Below the pieces are notes generated by a model. It saw only the letters and a program-made list of their open reading frames with translations. It did no database searches and was not told where the DNA came from. Below, one piece after another: positions 20,297 to 31,426 of a DNA stretch of 37,989 nt (the stretch's first letter is position 1; the number at the start of each line of letters is the position of its first letter). The stretch spans positions 1 through 37,989 of the forward strand of contig JAADVB010000186.1 of assembly GCA_023334545.1 (NCBI GenBank). The letters are read 5' to 3'. The DNA comes from Salisapilia sapeloensis (taxonomy: Eukaryota > Oomycota > Peronosporomycetes > Peronosporales > Salisapiliaceae). A program made the position numbers and the translations under genes.

Positions 20297-20881
20297 ATTG
20301 ATTTTGTGTTTTACTAGATAAATTTGATTGTGTACGGCATCGAAGCTCGAAACTGAAGCTGGTCGGACATCGTCAGGTAGCTGACGCAAACGGTTCGAGT
20401 AGCATGTCTCCGTCACTGCGTTCTGGCCAATCGATCTTAGAACCTACTATCCGATTGGCAGATACCTGAACCACACTATCGAATGAAAAGGCATGCCAAA
20501 TATCGACGGACGTTCTAGATCCGTCTGCGGAGACCGATAGCTTGCTGTATTGACATGGCAAGATCTGTTCAAAAAAAATGCTGATTTTCTTAAAGTAGCC
20601 GAGTATGAGAAAAGTAGACAGAGTCATGTAGACAGGCATAATAGCTCTATGACATGATCCTGCTCAATTTAAAGAAGTCTTATTAGAATATCATCTCGTT
20701 CTACTGCCTACATCGAAGTTTTCTTGCTGTATAGAATACGATGCCAATACCACCGAGCTACACGTCTCAAAATGTATCTAATCTGGTCTGAAAGCATCTC
20801 ACTCTGTGATCATCTATCCTTTACGCGTAAGATTACGCGCAGTATTCCCTTCTTGGAGGATAAATTCCACTCCCATCTCCA
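20297..20881. promoter_or_regulatory. divergent promoter region between peroxiredoxin and acyl-CoA synthetase
   Basis: These 585 bp separate two divergent genes and must contain both promoters. On the minus strand, TCAGTTTCGAGCTT (20343-20356) lies about 60 bp before the peroxiredoxin ATG and resembles a pyrimidine-rich initiator. No further gene, RNA or repeat was recognised. Confidence 0.4.
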
Positions 20882-22519
20882 ATGTGGGCAATACGTAATT
20901 CAAGGAGTAAGCTACCACTCATAGGAAGACACTTTTCAACATTTAGACCAAAAATGCCGCACCTCTTTCAACAAGTTCTTCGGAACCAACAGTCCGTTGC
21001 GCTCGTAGGCGAACAGAACTGGACGTACGGACAGCTACTTCGACATGCGCTCCAGCTTCGAGACCAAATCGCTCCTCTCATCGAACGCAACAAAGCGCCT
21101 CACATCGCTTTCTTGGGTGGACGAGATGCATCCTACATTGTCACGCAGTGGGCGATCTGGCTATCTGGTGGCGTGTGCGTACCACTTCATCCAAAGCACC
21201 CGACGGAAGAGATCCAGTACATCTTGGATGATTCCTGTGCTCAACTCTTCATCGCAGACGAATCGTTCGTCCAAGACGAGCATCTAAAGCCTCTCTTGCT
21301 AGACAAGAAGAGCTCTACTCCCGTTCGACTGCACAAACTACTTTCGGATGACAATAGCCCACCAACACTCGACGATGGCGAGCAACAGGAGATTCAAGCG
21401 TACGTTGAACGCCTGAATCCAGATGAAGAGAACGCTCATATTATTTACACGAGTGGTACTACTGGGCGACCGAAGGGAGTCGTGACGTCTCATGCCGGAC
21501 TGACGTCTCAGATCCTAGACATTGTGTCTTCGTGGAAGATGAATCCAAAGGACCATCTCCTCCACTTCCTTCCTCTCCACCACGTCCACGGCGTTCTAAA
21601 CAATCTGCTATGTGTCATGTATGCTGGTGGATCCGTGCGTTTCCTTCCGTCCGCCACTCCTCGTGTCATTTGGGACGCACTAGCGACTGACGAGCGTCAA
21701 GTGACGATGCTCATGGCCGTACCAACCATCTACATGAACTTACTTGAGTACATGGAACCACTTCTGCAAGATCCAAGTGAAACGACGAAGGCTTCTTTAC
21801 AAGCTGCCAAGAACCTTCGTGTTGCGATCAGTGGGTCCATGGCATGCCCCGTGTCGATCTTAGAACGATGGGAGAAGCTCACTGGTCATCGTCTGTTGGA
21901 ACGATATGGCATGAGTGAGCTAGGTATGGTCTTAACAAATCCACTGGAAGGCGAGAAGCACGTAGGATTCGTCGGACAGCCATTCCCGTCCGTCAAGGTG
22001 CGTCTCATGGACCCTGACACGGAACGTCTGATCGATATCAAGAGTGAGGAAGAAGGAGAGCTGCGAGTGAAAGGAACGTCTGTGTTCAAAGAGTACTGGA
22101 ACAAACCAGACGCGACGAAGAAGGAGTTTGATGCCGACGGATGGTTCAAGACGGGAGACATTGCTCAGTTCATCAATGAGAAAAACAGTTTCCGACTACG
22201 AGGACGCGCAAGTGCGGATATTCTCAAGAGTGCCGGGTACAAGATCTCGGCGCTGGATATTGAACGAGTGCTCTTGACGCATGAAAATGTCGCCGAGTGT
22301 GCTGTGTTCGGGATTGCCGATGAAAAGTGGGGGCAAGTCGTATCTGCTGTCTTACGTGTGAACACATCGATGGATGAAGAAGAGCTGAAAAACTTTGCAA
22401 AGGAGCATTTGGCGAGTTACCGTGTGCCTCGGAAATACTTTTTCGTCGAAGCGATTCCGAAGAATGCGATGGGCAAAGTGAATAAGAAGGAGCTAGCTAA
22501 GATCTTTGCTGAAAAGTAA
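20882..22519 (+). CDS. ACSF3: mitochondrial acyl-CoA synthetase, ACSF3 (malonyl-CoA synthetase) type
   Basis: A 545-residue AMP-forming ligase of the ANL superfamily. The N-terminus MWAIRNSRSKLPLIGRHFSTF is basic, lacks acidic residues and has a likely cleavage site (RHFST), so mitochondrial import is expected; an internal Met (MPHLFQQ) could give a cytosolic form. The P-loop reads YTSGTTGRPKGVV (about residue 190). LPLHHVHGVLNNLL is the block typical of ACSF3. ERYGMSELGM and WFKTGDIA carry the adenylate and hinge regions, and the C-terminal lysine lies in NAMGKVNKKEL. Family members activate malonate or methylmalonate to feed mitochondrial fatty-acid synthesis. The substrate is inferred from the family, not proved. 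The gene has no intron and converges with the next gene at 31 bp. Confidence 0.88.
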   Translation: MWAIRNSRSKLPLIGRHFSTFRPKMPHLFQQVLRNQQSVALVGEQNWTYGQLLRHALQLRDQIAPLIERNKAPHIAFLGGRDASYIVTQWAIWLSGGVCVPLHPKHPTEEIQYILDDSCAQLFIADESFVQDEHLKPLLLDKKSSTPVRLHKLLSDDNSPPTLDDGEQQEIQAYVERLNPDEENAHIIYTSGTTGRPKGVVTSHAGLTSQILDIVSSWKMNPKDHLLHFLPLHHVHGVLNNLLCVMYAGGSVRFLPSATPRVIWDALATDERQVTMLMAVPTIYMNLLEYMEPLLQDPSETTKASLQAAKNLRVAISGSMACPVSILERWEKLTGHRLLERYGMSELGMVLTNPLEGEKHVGFVGQPFPSVKVRLMDPDTERLIDIKSEEEGELRVKGTSVFKEYWNKPDATKKEFDADGWFKTGDIAQFINEKNSFRLRGRASADILKSAGYKISALDIERVLLTHENVAECAVFGIADEKWGQVVSAVLRVNTSMDEEELKNFAKEHLASYRVPRKYFFVEAIPKNAMGKVNKKELAKIFAEK

Positions 22520-22550
22520 AGAGCTATCGTCGGATTGCTTTCGAGATGCT

Positions 22551-24444
22551 TTAAGTCGTATCAGCTTTCCAGCATTTTATCATGGTGGCAAAATAGAAAG
22601 CAGCGTTTTCTAGTTCCTTTTGATCAATGTTGCTTTGAATGATCATGTCTGAGCTCTTGTTGGATTGAGCTGATTGAAAAATCGCATTGAAGATGCGTTT
22701 CGTACGAGCAGACATTGTCCATGTCTGTGTTTTCGTCGCAGGCTGGATTTCATCTACACTATTGATAAGAATTGTATTGGAAAATATGAAGAAGCATCGT
22801 ACGTCCAGTAAGGCTAGTCGAAATAGGAAGAATGCTCATTGAGAATGTGGATGGTTTCTCCGACTCAACTGACTTGACGTCAATGACTTGCTCTGGACTG
22901 GAAACCTGGAGAGATGATGTCTGCTCGACGCTGGGAGTGTCTACAAAAAGATAGTCATCTTATAGGTGTGGAGTAGACGACTGAATGGGTCTATTACTAT
23001 TGCTTTCAAGCTCATTGTGAGGACTGCTGACGCGATTATCTTCGATCTTTGCTTTCTTACGAGGTTGGAAAGCTCGTAGTTGCCAGTTGAGAGGTGGGAT
23101 CTGGCATACGAGACTTTCGTCTGAACTATTTGAATCGGCTGGAGAAGGCACATGGATGCGATCTTGATGTGACTGATATAGTGATTAGAAATCGAGCTGG
23201 AGAATGGAATGTCCAGGATTTACCATTGTAGGAGGAGTCAATTCGACGTGGAGTGGAGAATGCTGGTGAGATCCTTTGCTCATACCCCGTGATCGAGCTT
23301 TGGAAGGTGGTTGCGGCGTACTTGCAAATGGAGCTTTTCTCTTGGATGACTCAGTCTGACTCGCCTTAGGCATAATGAAAGATTTTGCTGGTACGAAGTC
23401 TTTGGTAAAACTGGCAGTAGATGATCTAGAGACTGGTCGCTCATGATCTTTGCTTCCGATTGATCTCAACGGACTTTGTATCGGAGAAGAAGCGTATTGC
23501 ATACGAGTGAATGTATAGTCTTTAGGTAGGAAGGAGGATCGGTGCATGCTATCATCCATCAGCTCCTCTGGATCGATCGTACGGTCCATACTCACTTGGG
23601 ATGATTCATATACGCCACTGTCCCAGTTCCAACCATCGTCAAACGATTCCCAATATGGATCCTCCTTGATCTGGTTTTCCACCTCATGTGCATATTCTGG
23701 AGAGTGCAAACTGCGTGAATAGTTCGTACCGTTATTGTACGAGGTAGTTGTCGGTAGCGGTCTGTTAGTAGTCGTCCAGTTTCCGTCCCTATCTTTCTTC
23801 TTGGACATCATTTCCCCATGACTAAATCCACCGACATATTAGACACTGTACGCTTAGAATCATCTAGTAATATCCATAACCACTTCTTACTTGATAAAAG
23901 TCACATCGTCTTTACTCTCGTTGTCAGCAGTAGGCAAGTCCAGTGGATACTGAGATGGAATGTTTGACTTTGGTTTCGGAGGCGTGAACATGCACCGATT
24001 CACCTTTTCTTCCTCCTTTCGAGCCTGGTCGATTTGGGAAACAGCAGGAGCTGACTGCTTATCGATAGGGTGATCCGTAGCACTCTTTAACGATTGAAAG
24101 GCAAAAGAAGTTCTTGCTGCTCGTCGCTCAAATTCCAGTACTTGAATATCTACTTCCACCGACAATGTATAGTACATCTACCCTACAACAGATAACCTAT
24201 CCAAATATCCAATACAGACAACTATACCTCTCGATTCAGAGTCATCGAGAATCGGACGCATGTACCAAGGTTGCTCATCTGTACCTCGTTGCACCGTTCG
24301 TTTCGACGGTGGTTGGTAACTTGGCAAACTTTCTACACTCGTACGTTTTTGAGGAGTTTTGGACGATGGAAAATGTGTGCGTAGTTTTGCTCGCCCACGC
24401 TTCGTGTCCATCGCCCGGTGCCTCGAACTCGACATCCAATTCAT
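22551..24444 (-). CDS. unrecognised six-exon protein
   Basis: Six exons can be joined with consistent phase and GT-AG borders: 24444-24228, 24149-23891, 23821-23224, 23172-22998, 22940-22803 and 22753-22551. The introns are 78, 69, 51, 57 and 49 nt. The product would be about 529 residues and largely polar: a basic N-terminus, ERRAARTSFAFQSL in exon 2, an acidic and aromatic patch DPYWESFDDGWNWDSG in exon 3, a basic nuclear-type patch (SSKRKAP), and a final exon with a helical stretch (AFYFATMIKCW). I recognise no family; exon 2 faintly recalls TPX2-like segments. The start is the first ATG after the stop of the upstream SWR1-like gene, only 73 bp away, and is uncertain, because a second frame also looks open there. 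The fourth donor (GTAATA) is the least certain junction. Confidence 0.65.
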
Positions 24445-24517
24445 CTTCAACTTCCGAGCGGAATGCACTTCAACTGTATCAAAGAAAAGATTATGCCGAT
24501 AAATATATTTTCTTTAT

Positions 24518-27500
24518 CTAGCCCGTCTTGGCTTCGGGCTTAGCTTCGTCCTTCACAGCCTTGACGTCTGTCTTCACGGCTACGGCTTCCGGCTTGACGG
24601 TCTTAGCTTCGGCCTTGGGAGGCTCTGCCTGCTTCGGCTCTGACTTGATAGACTCCACTGGCTTCCCTTCGGCCTTATCAGTAGGTTTCGCAGCGCCATC
24701 TTTCTTTTCATCCTTCTTTTCGTCCTTGTTTTCCTTGGGTTTCCGAGGTTTCTTTACCTTGGGTACAGGCGCTTGACATTTGTCTTCAAATGTCATAACC
24801 TCGCTCCCATTCACTCTCACCTCTGTCTTCATAACAGGCTTTGGTGTCGGGACAGTCGACATGATCGGAACCATCTTGGCGAGGTTCTGGTACGAGCTAC
24901 CGACAGGGAAGGGAGGTACGACTGGTTTTGGTGGTGCCACAGGTACTTGTCTGTACTCCAGTTTGGGTACTCGCAGTCTCAGTTTCCCATGATGATGTGG
25001 CAAGTCCGTCGGTTGACCTTTGACCATGTCATTCCATCGAATGACAAACCGTCGACCTGAGTTTTCCGTCTCCAAGTTTCCACACGAATGTCCTTTCACG
25101 ACATTCTCTTCCACGACAACATTTCCAGAATGGTACAACAGTCGTAAACCAAAGCGACCGTTATTCACGACCTTGTTCCGTCGTAAGACAGCGTTTCCAT
25201 GCCACACAGTCACGCCTGAATGTCTATTTTCAAAGATCGTATTCCGACGCAAGACTAGTCCACCACCAATGAGTAAGACGCCACTACTACCAGCATGATA
25301 GACTTTACAGTCTAGTAGCACAAGTAACGAGTCTTTCGATCCAGAGACACATGCACATGCGTTCCCTCGTAAGCCTCCGTCTAGATCGCACGAGACGACA
25401 CGCAGCCGAGCGTCTTTCACGACGTAGATCAAGTGTTGCCAATTGCGATTGCCACCGCCTTCCTGACGACGACTCAGGTGGATGCCGACAATCATACCTC
25501 CCTTGCTTTCCCACGTCAGCTGAGCACTGGCGTTCGTCATCTGGAGTTCGACATGGGCATTCGGACTCGCCCATAGTCTTAATGGTTTCTTCACTAGCAC
25601 AGGCTTATCGATCGAGTAGACACCACTGGCAAAGACGATCGTGTCTCCTGGTAGAGCGTCATCCACCACTTGCTGCAGATCCAACGGCGCATCGTCCGAT
25701 CGACTGGATACCTTTGTGTGCAGCCGCATGTCACTCGCACTTGTCTGCCACTTCTTGCAGACAGTGCTTGCAGCAAGACGATCAGGTAGAGGTGCAAGAT
25801 ATTGAAAGATAACAAGCAAAGAGGAGGATGGGAGACCTGCGAACCCCTTCTCCCGGCACTCGGCCAGTTCTGCGTTCTTCCGAACGATCGCAGGTTCATC
25901 CCACACTGCTTCCTTCGTGTACTCGTTATAATAGAACGGATGGTGCGTCCGAACGCACTTGAGGATCTTCCAGTCGCTACCTTCGAGATGCCGTCGACGA
26001 CGTTCAAACGCGAGTTTCTTCTTCTCTTGCTTATACAGCTCTTCGTACGTCGTGTCAGGACTCACGTCTCCAGCAATGAGTTCTCCTTCCTTGAGGAGCA
26101 TCTCCTCTTCCTTGGCTTTTGCTTCATCCACTTCATCAAAGTCCACTCGAGCACTCTCAAACTGTGCTTCCACCGACTCTTTCGTCGGTACGTCGTCATA
26201 CAACGGTTCGACTTCTTCTCGGAACCGCAGCGCATATCGATCGACCGCATTCAAGTTACTTTCAAAGTCTGTGAGCGACTTGACCGACGACTTCCACTCC
26301 TGCAGCTTCCGTTCATCCTCTTCCTCTCTCTTCTGTCTCTTGACCGCTTTGCTCGGCTCCTCTGCCTTGCGTTTCTTATCCTCCTCTTCATCTGCTTTAT
26401 CATCAAAGTCCTCTTCATCCTGCTTCGCTTCTTCCTCCGCTCCTCGCATCGCCTTGACGTCTTCTTCATCCTCCACCTGGTTCATCGCCTGCTGCACCAC
26501 TTCATCACTCACTTGCTCTTTATCGAAAAAGTCCGTGGTGAAGTTGCCTTGAGCCATGACAAGCCAGTCCAGCTGCCTCTTCTGCTGTGCTCGAGCCAAG
26601 ATATTCTCCTCCACCGTATGCTTCGTCACGAGACGATAGATGTGAACGTCTCTTGTCTGTCCGATCCGATGCGCTCGATCCTGCGCCTGTGCATCCATCG
26701 CAGGGTTCCAGTCGCTGTCGTAGAAGATGACGCAGTCGGCACCTGTGAGATTGACTCCTAGACCTCCACTACGTGTCGAAAGGATAAAACAAAAGATCTT
26801 GTCGTCCTGATTAAACCTCTCCATCAACCTCTGCCGTCGATCTGCAGGTGTCGAGCCATCGAGACGGAAGTAGGAATGGCCATGGAGGTTTAAAAAGCCT
26901 TCGAGGATATCTAACATGCTGCTCATTTGAGTGAATAGGAGACAGCGATGGTTGCCGGATTTCAAACGACGGAGGAGGATGTCGAGTTGCTGGAGTTTGC
27001 CACAATCGAATTGGAGCAGACGCTTGTCTGGGAAAAAGAGCTGCGTGCGTTTGTGTGCTTCATAGTATGGAGATAGGATGCGACTGGCGACGGGAGTTAA
27101 TTGCGTGTCGATCATGTGGGTTAGACGTGTTTGGATCGATAGAGCAGTGTCGTTGTGGCTAGAGGAAGGGAAGGTGAAGGACATGGTGACGGGACGTGCT
27201 CTGGCTTTCGGGACGTAGCACATAGCGCGAGTGGCAATTGGAAGGTAGGAGCGGATGCGACTGTCAGGGTCTTGGACCATGTCTTTCAACGCATTCGTGA
27301 CTTTGTCACTCTTGCGACTGACGTGCACTTGCATCGCTTGGGAGATGAGGTACGGCATACTAACGAGTCGAAGGAGTTCATCTCCATACGTCGGAGCGTC
27401 TCCACCGACAGCAAGTGTCACTCGCATCTGATGCAGCTGACTCTGTCGTTTCTGTTTCCAATATAAGAGTTTCACAGCTGCTTCTTCTTCCATCGCTTGT

Positions 27501-30130
27501 AGTACATCAGGACGATGTTTATGCTCTTCCTTTGCATCTTCCTGTACGTAGCACTCTGTCGGGTAGTTGTCTAGATGCACGTCTTCCACTAGCAGTTTCT
27601 TTCTACTTTCCATGGAGAATAGACTACATCCTTCTTTACCAGCAATAGACGACCCCCAATACGGCGCATCATAAGCACCTTGATAATTGATCAAATGATT
27701 CGAAAGGAAAGCACAGGCTCTAGGTATGTCGATGGTCATAGGTGGGAGATCCAACGGACAGACGATCGGTCGAGGCTCGAACAGATCTGGATGGTTACAT
27801 ACCTTTCGTAGCTGCATTAAGACGTTCATCATGCTCATAAAGTTCCCTTTTTCATGCAACGCTTTTCGCGTGGATGAGCGACTGATGAAATCTTCATACA
27901 GTCCTCGCTGTCGTTTGCTCAAGTCACAAGTGACAGTATGTTCATGCTTCTCTGGCAATTGTTTCTCGACTTCACTCTTTAGACGCCGAAGAACGAACGG
28001 ACGTATGATCGCATGCAGTTGATCGACTAGTTCACTTTCAGCACCTGCTGTGGCTTTATCTTTCGTTTCGACCATGGCAGTTAAAGGGCTTTGGAACCAA
28101 TAGGCAAAGTCCTTACGAGATGAAAAGACATGGGGCATGAGGAAATGCATGAGTGCCCACAATTCTAATAGGCTGTTCTGCAAGGGAGTGCCAGTGAGTA
28201 ATAGACGTCGTTGCGCGTTAAAGTTGAGCAGCGTCTGCCATCGCAACGATCGAAAGTTTTTAATATGATGCGCTTCGTCTAGAATCAGGTAGAACCACTT
28301 TTTACGTCGAAAGCAATGCGCGTCTTGCACCACAAGTTGATAGCTCGTAATGCACACCTGGAACGCATTCGCTTTACTCCATCCTTGACGCAACTCTTTC
28401 CGTCGTTTCGCACTGCCAAAGTACGTCAGAATCTTAAGCGCCGGACACCAACGTTTGAACTCCATCTCCCAATTCACGAGACAACTCGTCGGGACGACGA
28501 TCAAGTGCGGTCCCCAGATACCTCGTTCACTCGCCAAGTGTGCGAGGAGCGAGATGGTCTGGATGGTCTTTCCGAGACCCATCTCATCTGCTAGAATCCC
28601 ATTCACGCGCTTCTCGCATAGCGTCACGAGCCAATTGACACCTGCCTCTTGGTACTGTCGCAGGGAGAGGCGGGAGGTTAGTAGGAATGGGCGCTTATAG
28701 CCTCTTCGACGGACAATGTCTTCATCTGCTGTCGTTAGTTTATCCATAAACTGCTCTGTGGCAGACTTTTCCAACGTCTCTGGATGATACTTGGCACGTA
28801 GTTCTTCAACGGAAAGCTCATTATCTGCTTCTAGCTCCTGCACTTCGTCTGCGTTCGAGTCACCGTAACGCTCCTCTTCTTCTAGCGTCCTTTCGTCATC
28901 CACTTCCATCACATCTTCTTCAAACTCTGCGTCACTCTCCTGCTTCCCGTCTTCTTCACTAGCAGAAGACTCTGTCCGACCGTAGTAATGTGCTCGTAAA
29001 GCTTCGACATCCATCTCTCCTTCCGCTTTTAAAGCGGCTAACTCGTCCTCGTAATCGTCATCTGCATCCTCTTCCTCCTGTGCTAGAGTCGTCTCGTCAT
29101 CCTGCTCCGCATCCATCTCTGCTTTCGACATTTCAAAGTCTGATCCGTCCTCTTCTTCCTTTTGTACATCTTCTTCTTGCACTGGAATTGATTTCTTCTT
29201 TCGTTTGGAAGGCTTAGGTGGTACGGGAGATTCTGTCGATGCTTTTTCCTGAAAGGATTGAGCAAGGGATGCAGCGTATGACTGGGTTTGAGATACAAGA
29301 GAATGTAAATGACGGTCCATGGCCTCCCGACGGAGCTCATCCGTTTGTAACTTGACCTTGTACTCGATGATTTTATCGATTTTACCCCAGAATTTTTTCA
29401 TATCGCGACCGATCTTGGCGGCCTTACGTCGACGTTTCTCTTCCTCCATCTAGTATACAAAAGAATATGAGTATACTGGCTCAAAAAATAGTTTTACTGT
29501 TTTTATAAAGCATCAGGGTACGATAAAGATCAGTTTTCTTGATAAAAGTACCCATCTGCATCGTACAAATAGCATGCTTCCTGTATGGAACACGAACCTT
29601 GTCTTTACGAGCAGCTCGCGTGGCAATTTTGTTGTGGTGACTGAGTACCGAGGTGGAAAGCAATTTCCCATGCTTAGTACGCCATCGACGTTCCTGTGAG
29701 AAATCTGCTGCCATCCACTCCTATATCCACACGAGAAAAGAATACAACATGAGCTTCTGTCTCTTTCTAAGAAGAGAAAAGAATAGAAAGATACCATTTC
29801 TTGCAGCAAATAGTCCTGGTGAGAACGTTGTAGGCGACTGCCATTCACGTCGACACCCGGCTCGGATACCTTTGTAATTGTTTTCCCCAACGTAAGTTCA
29901 TGGAGGCGCGTCTGGGCTTCATTCTGCTCTTCCTGTAATGAAAAGAGCAATGTTTCTTCGGCTTCACTGTCGAATTGCTCAGCATTGGGAATGTCTTTCG
30001 ACGTTTCTTGGGTATCAGACGATGCGGAGCTGCGTGCAGAATGCGGTCTTTTTGTCGGCGGTTGCGTCACGGCCTCCTGCGCCTCAGAATCACGGGTTCT
30101 CTTGGCCCGCCCACGCGTCTTCGCCGCCAT
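24518..30130 (-). CDS. SWR1/SRCAP-type SNF2 remodeller fused to WW, F-box and beta-helix domains
   Basis: Three exons (30130-29795, 29720-29598, 29449-24518) with introns of 74 and 148 nt give about 1796 residues. The HSA domain, which binds actin and Arp4, is spread over all three exons: YLLQEM, EWMAADFSQERRW and then KKFWGKIDKII. The ATPase has motif I DEMGLGKT (about 438), DEAHHIKN (about 543), LLTGTPLQNS, then a roughly 280-residue insertion typical of SWR1/INO80 and the second lobe (FTQMSSML about 986; STRSGGLGVNLTGAD about 1043; AQDRAHRIGQT). This should catalyse H2A.Z deposition. After a long acidic linker come a WW-like domain (about 1309-1338), an F-box (LPSSSLLVIFQYL, about 1354) and a right-handed beta-helix like that of FBXO11 (about 1400-1620). 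An Ala/Lys/Pro tail ends the protein. All added domains lie in one uninterrupted frame. Confidence 0.9.
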
Positions 30131-30451
30131 TCCTTTCACTTTGCTGAACAGCCACGTAACCGCTACTGTTAATTGGGCCAACTTTCAAATAAGCTTAATT
30201 TAAGAGGACATGTGGTAATATAAGATTTCTCTCTTTTGAGGCACAAAAAAGGCATAGCTATTCGATTCATCCTTCCACTTATTTCTTGTACATGTACAGA
30301 TAGCTCTTCACTTAAAATCCATGCTTCTTATGCTTCCTAGTAGACTTCATGGAAAGCTATTCGATTCTTTCTTTATTACCCAATCGGAAGCTAGAATAAC
30401 TTTTATCCAATAATAAGCTGCAGGATACGCAACTCCTGGACAAGTAGCATC
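30131..30451. promoter_or_regulatory. divergent promoter region between SWR1-like gene and PCMT
   Basis: An AT-rich spacer of 321 bp between two divergently transcribed genes. Two similar short segments occur in it: ATAGCTATTCGATTC near 30254 and AAGCTATTCGATTC near 30354. They might be paired regulatory sites, but nothing firm can be said. No other gene is seen. Confidence 0.4.
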
Positions 30452-31402
30452 ATGTTGTCCAAGTTGAGACGTATCCAGGCATTGCCTCTCGGTAGACGAT
30501 TCTCTGTGCTCGGTGGAGTGTCAGAAGACTTACTCGTGAGTACTAGTATTGGTCACCAAATTGGTGGTGACAACCATGCATCGCTGGTGTCTTCACTGGT
30601 GAAAACTGGCGTCGTGCCAGCCAATTCGCGTCTGGAATCCGCTTTTAACAAGGTCGATCGCGCTCTTTTCGTTCCAAAAGATCGCCAAGACGAAGCCTAC
30701 GCTAACAAGCCTCTCCGTATCGGAGTAGTCGCCACCATCTCGACTCCTCAGCAACATGCACAGGTCCTCCAGCTCTTGGAACCACACTTGCAGCCAGGTA
30801 GCAAAGCTCTAGACATTGGCAGTGGCTCTGGTATCCTCGTAGCAATCATGTCACACCTAGTCGGTACGTCCGGGCATGTCCTAGGCTTGGATATTGTCCC
30901 TGAACTCGTTGATCTGGCCAATACCAACGTGAAGGCATGTCTACCGTCCGAATTGGCATCGTCCGTCACGATCAAAGAATCGAGTGGAAAGCAAGTAGAC
31001 ATTCAAGGAGAATACGACGCCATCCACGTCGGTGTTGCTGTCGAGACAAAGGACGAAGCTGAGAAATTCCTCGAGTACTTGAAACCAGGCGGAGCGTTAT
31101 TAGTTCCTCTCGGATTCGGCGGTGCGGAACAAAAGCTAGTGAAGATGACAAAAGACATGGATGGACATGTCGACAAGAAAGACGTTATGAGTGTGCTCTG
31201 TCAACCTATTCTAGATGCTGCACCAGAAGCAGAGCCAGAGCAAGAGACTCGATCGGAGAAACTGGAGCGTTTACAATCAGAACTCTCTTCTTGGAGAGCA
31301 GCGTTTGAGCAAGAGCATGGAAAGCGTCCGACGAGAGACGACATGATGGCAGATCCGATTGCCAAAGACCTGTTCATGGACTTTAGCAAACTGCGCAAAT
31401 AA
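30452..31402 (+). CDS. PCMT: protein-L-isoaspartate O-methyltransferase with C-terminal extension
   Basis: A 316-residue enzyme that uses SAM to methylate L-isoaspartyl residues and so repairs aged proteins. SAM-binding motifs are LDIGSGSGILVA (about residue 120), LGLDIVPELV and YDAIHVGVAVE; LKPGGALLVPLG is the post-motif strand. RIGVVATISTPQQHAQ is the substrate region, where family members have GxxxTISAPHMHA. The first 20 residues (MLSKLRRIQALPLGRRFS) are basic and suggest mitochondrial import. After the catalytic domain (about residue 255), about 60 residues are added. The last part, WRAAFEQEHGKRPTRDDM, resembles the short conserved C-terminal motif of FAM13-type proteins. The single exon stops 24 bp before the end of the facing gene. 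Confidence 0.92.
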   Translation: MLSKLRRIQALPLGRRFSVLGGVSEDLLVSTSIGHQIGGDNHASLVSSLVKTGVVPANSRLESAFNKVDRALFVPKDRQDEAYANKPLRIGVVATISTPQQHAQVLQLLEPHLQPGSKALDIGSGSGILVAIMSHLVGTSGHVLGLDIVPELVDLANTNVKACLPSELASSVTIKESSGKQVDIQGEYDAIHVGVAVETKDEAEKFLEYLKPGGALLVPLGFGGAEQKLVKMTKDMDGHVDKKDVMSVLCQPILDAAPEAEPEQETRSEKLERLQSELSSWRAAFEQEHGKRPTRDDMMADPIAKDLFMDFSKLRK

Positions 31403-31426
31403 AAGTCTTTGATTTCATTTGGATGG

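Noticed and set aside
19634-20317. 227-codon plus-strand open frame
   Set aside because: It is antisense to the strongly biased peroxiredoxin gene; the open frame follows from G/C-ending codons and matches no family.
23891-24149. TPX2 domain in exon 2 of the unknown gene
   Set aside because: Only a loose resemblance (Arg-rich helix followed by KEEEKVNRCMFTPPKP); the conserved TPX2 order is not met.
25802-26761. 319-codon plus-strand open frame
   Set aside because: It lies wholly antisense to the acidic linker and second helicase lobe of the SWR1-like gene. Its Leu/Phe/Ser-rich sequence is what the complement of Glu/Lys/Asp codons gives.
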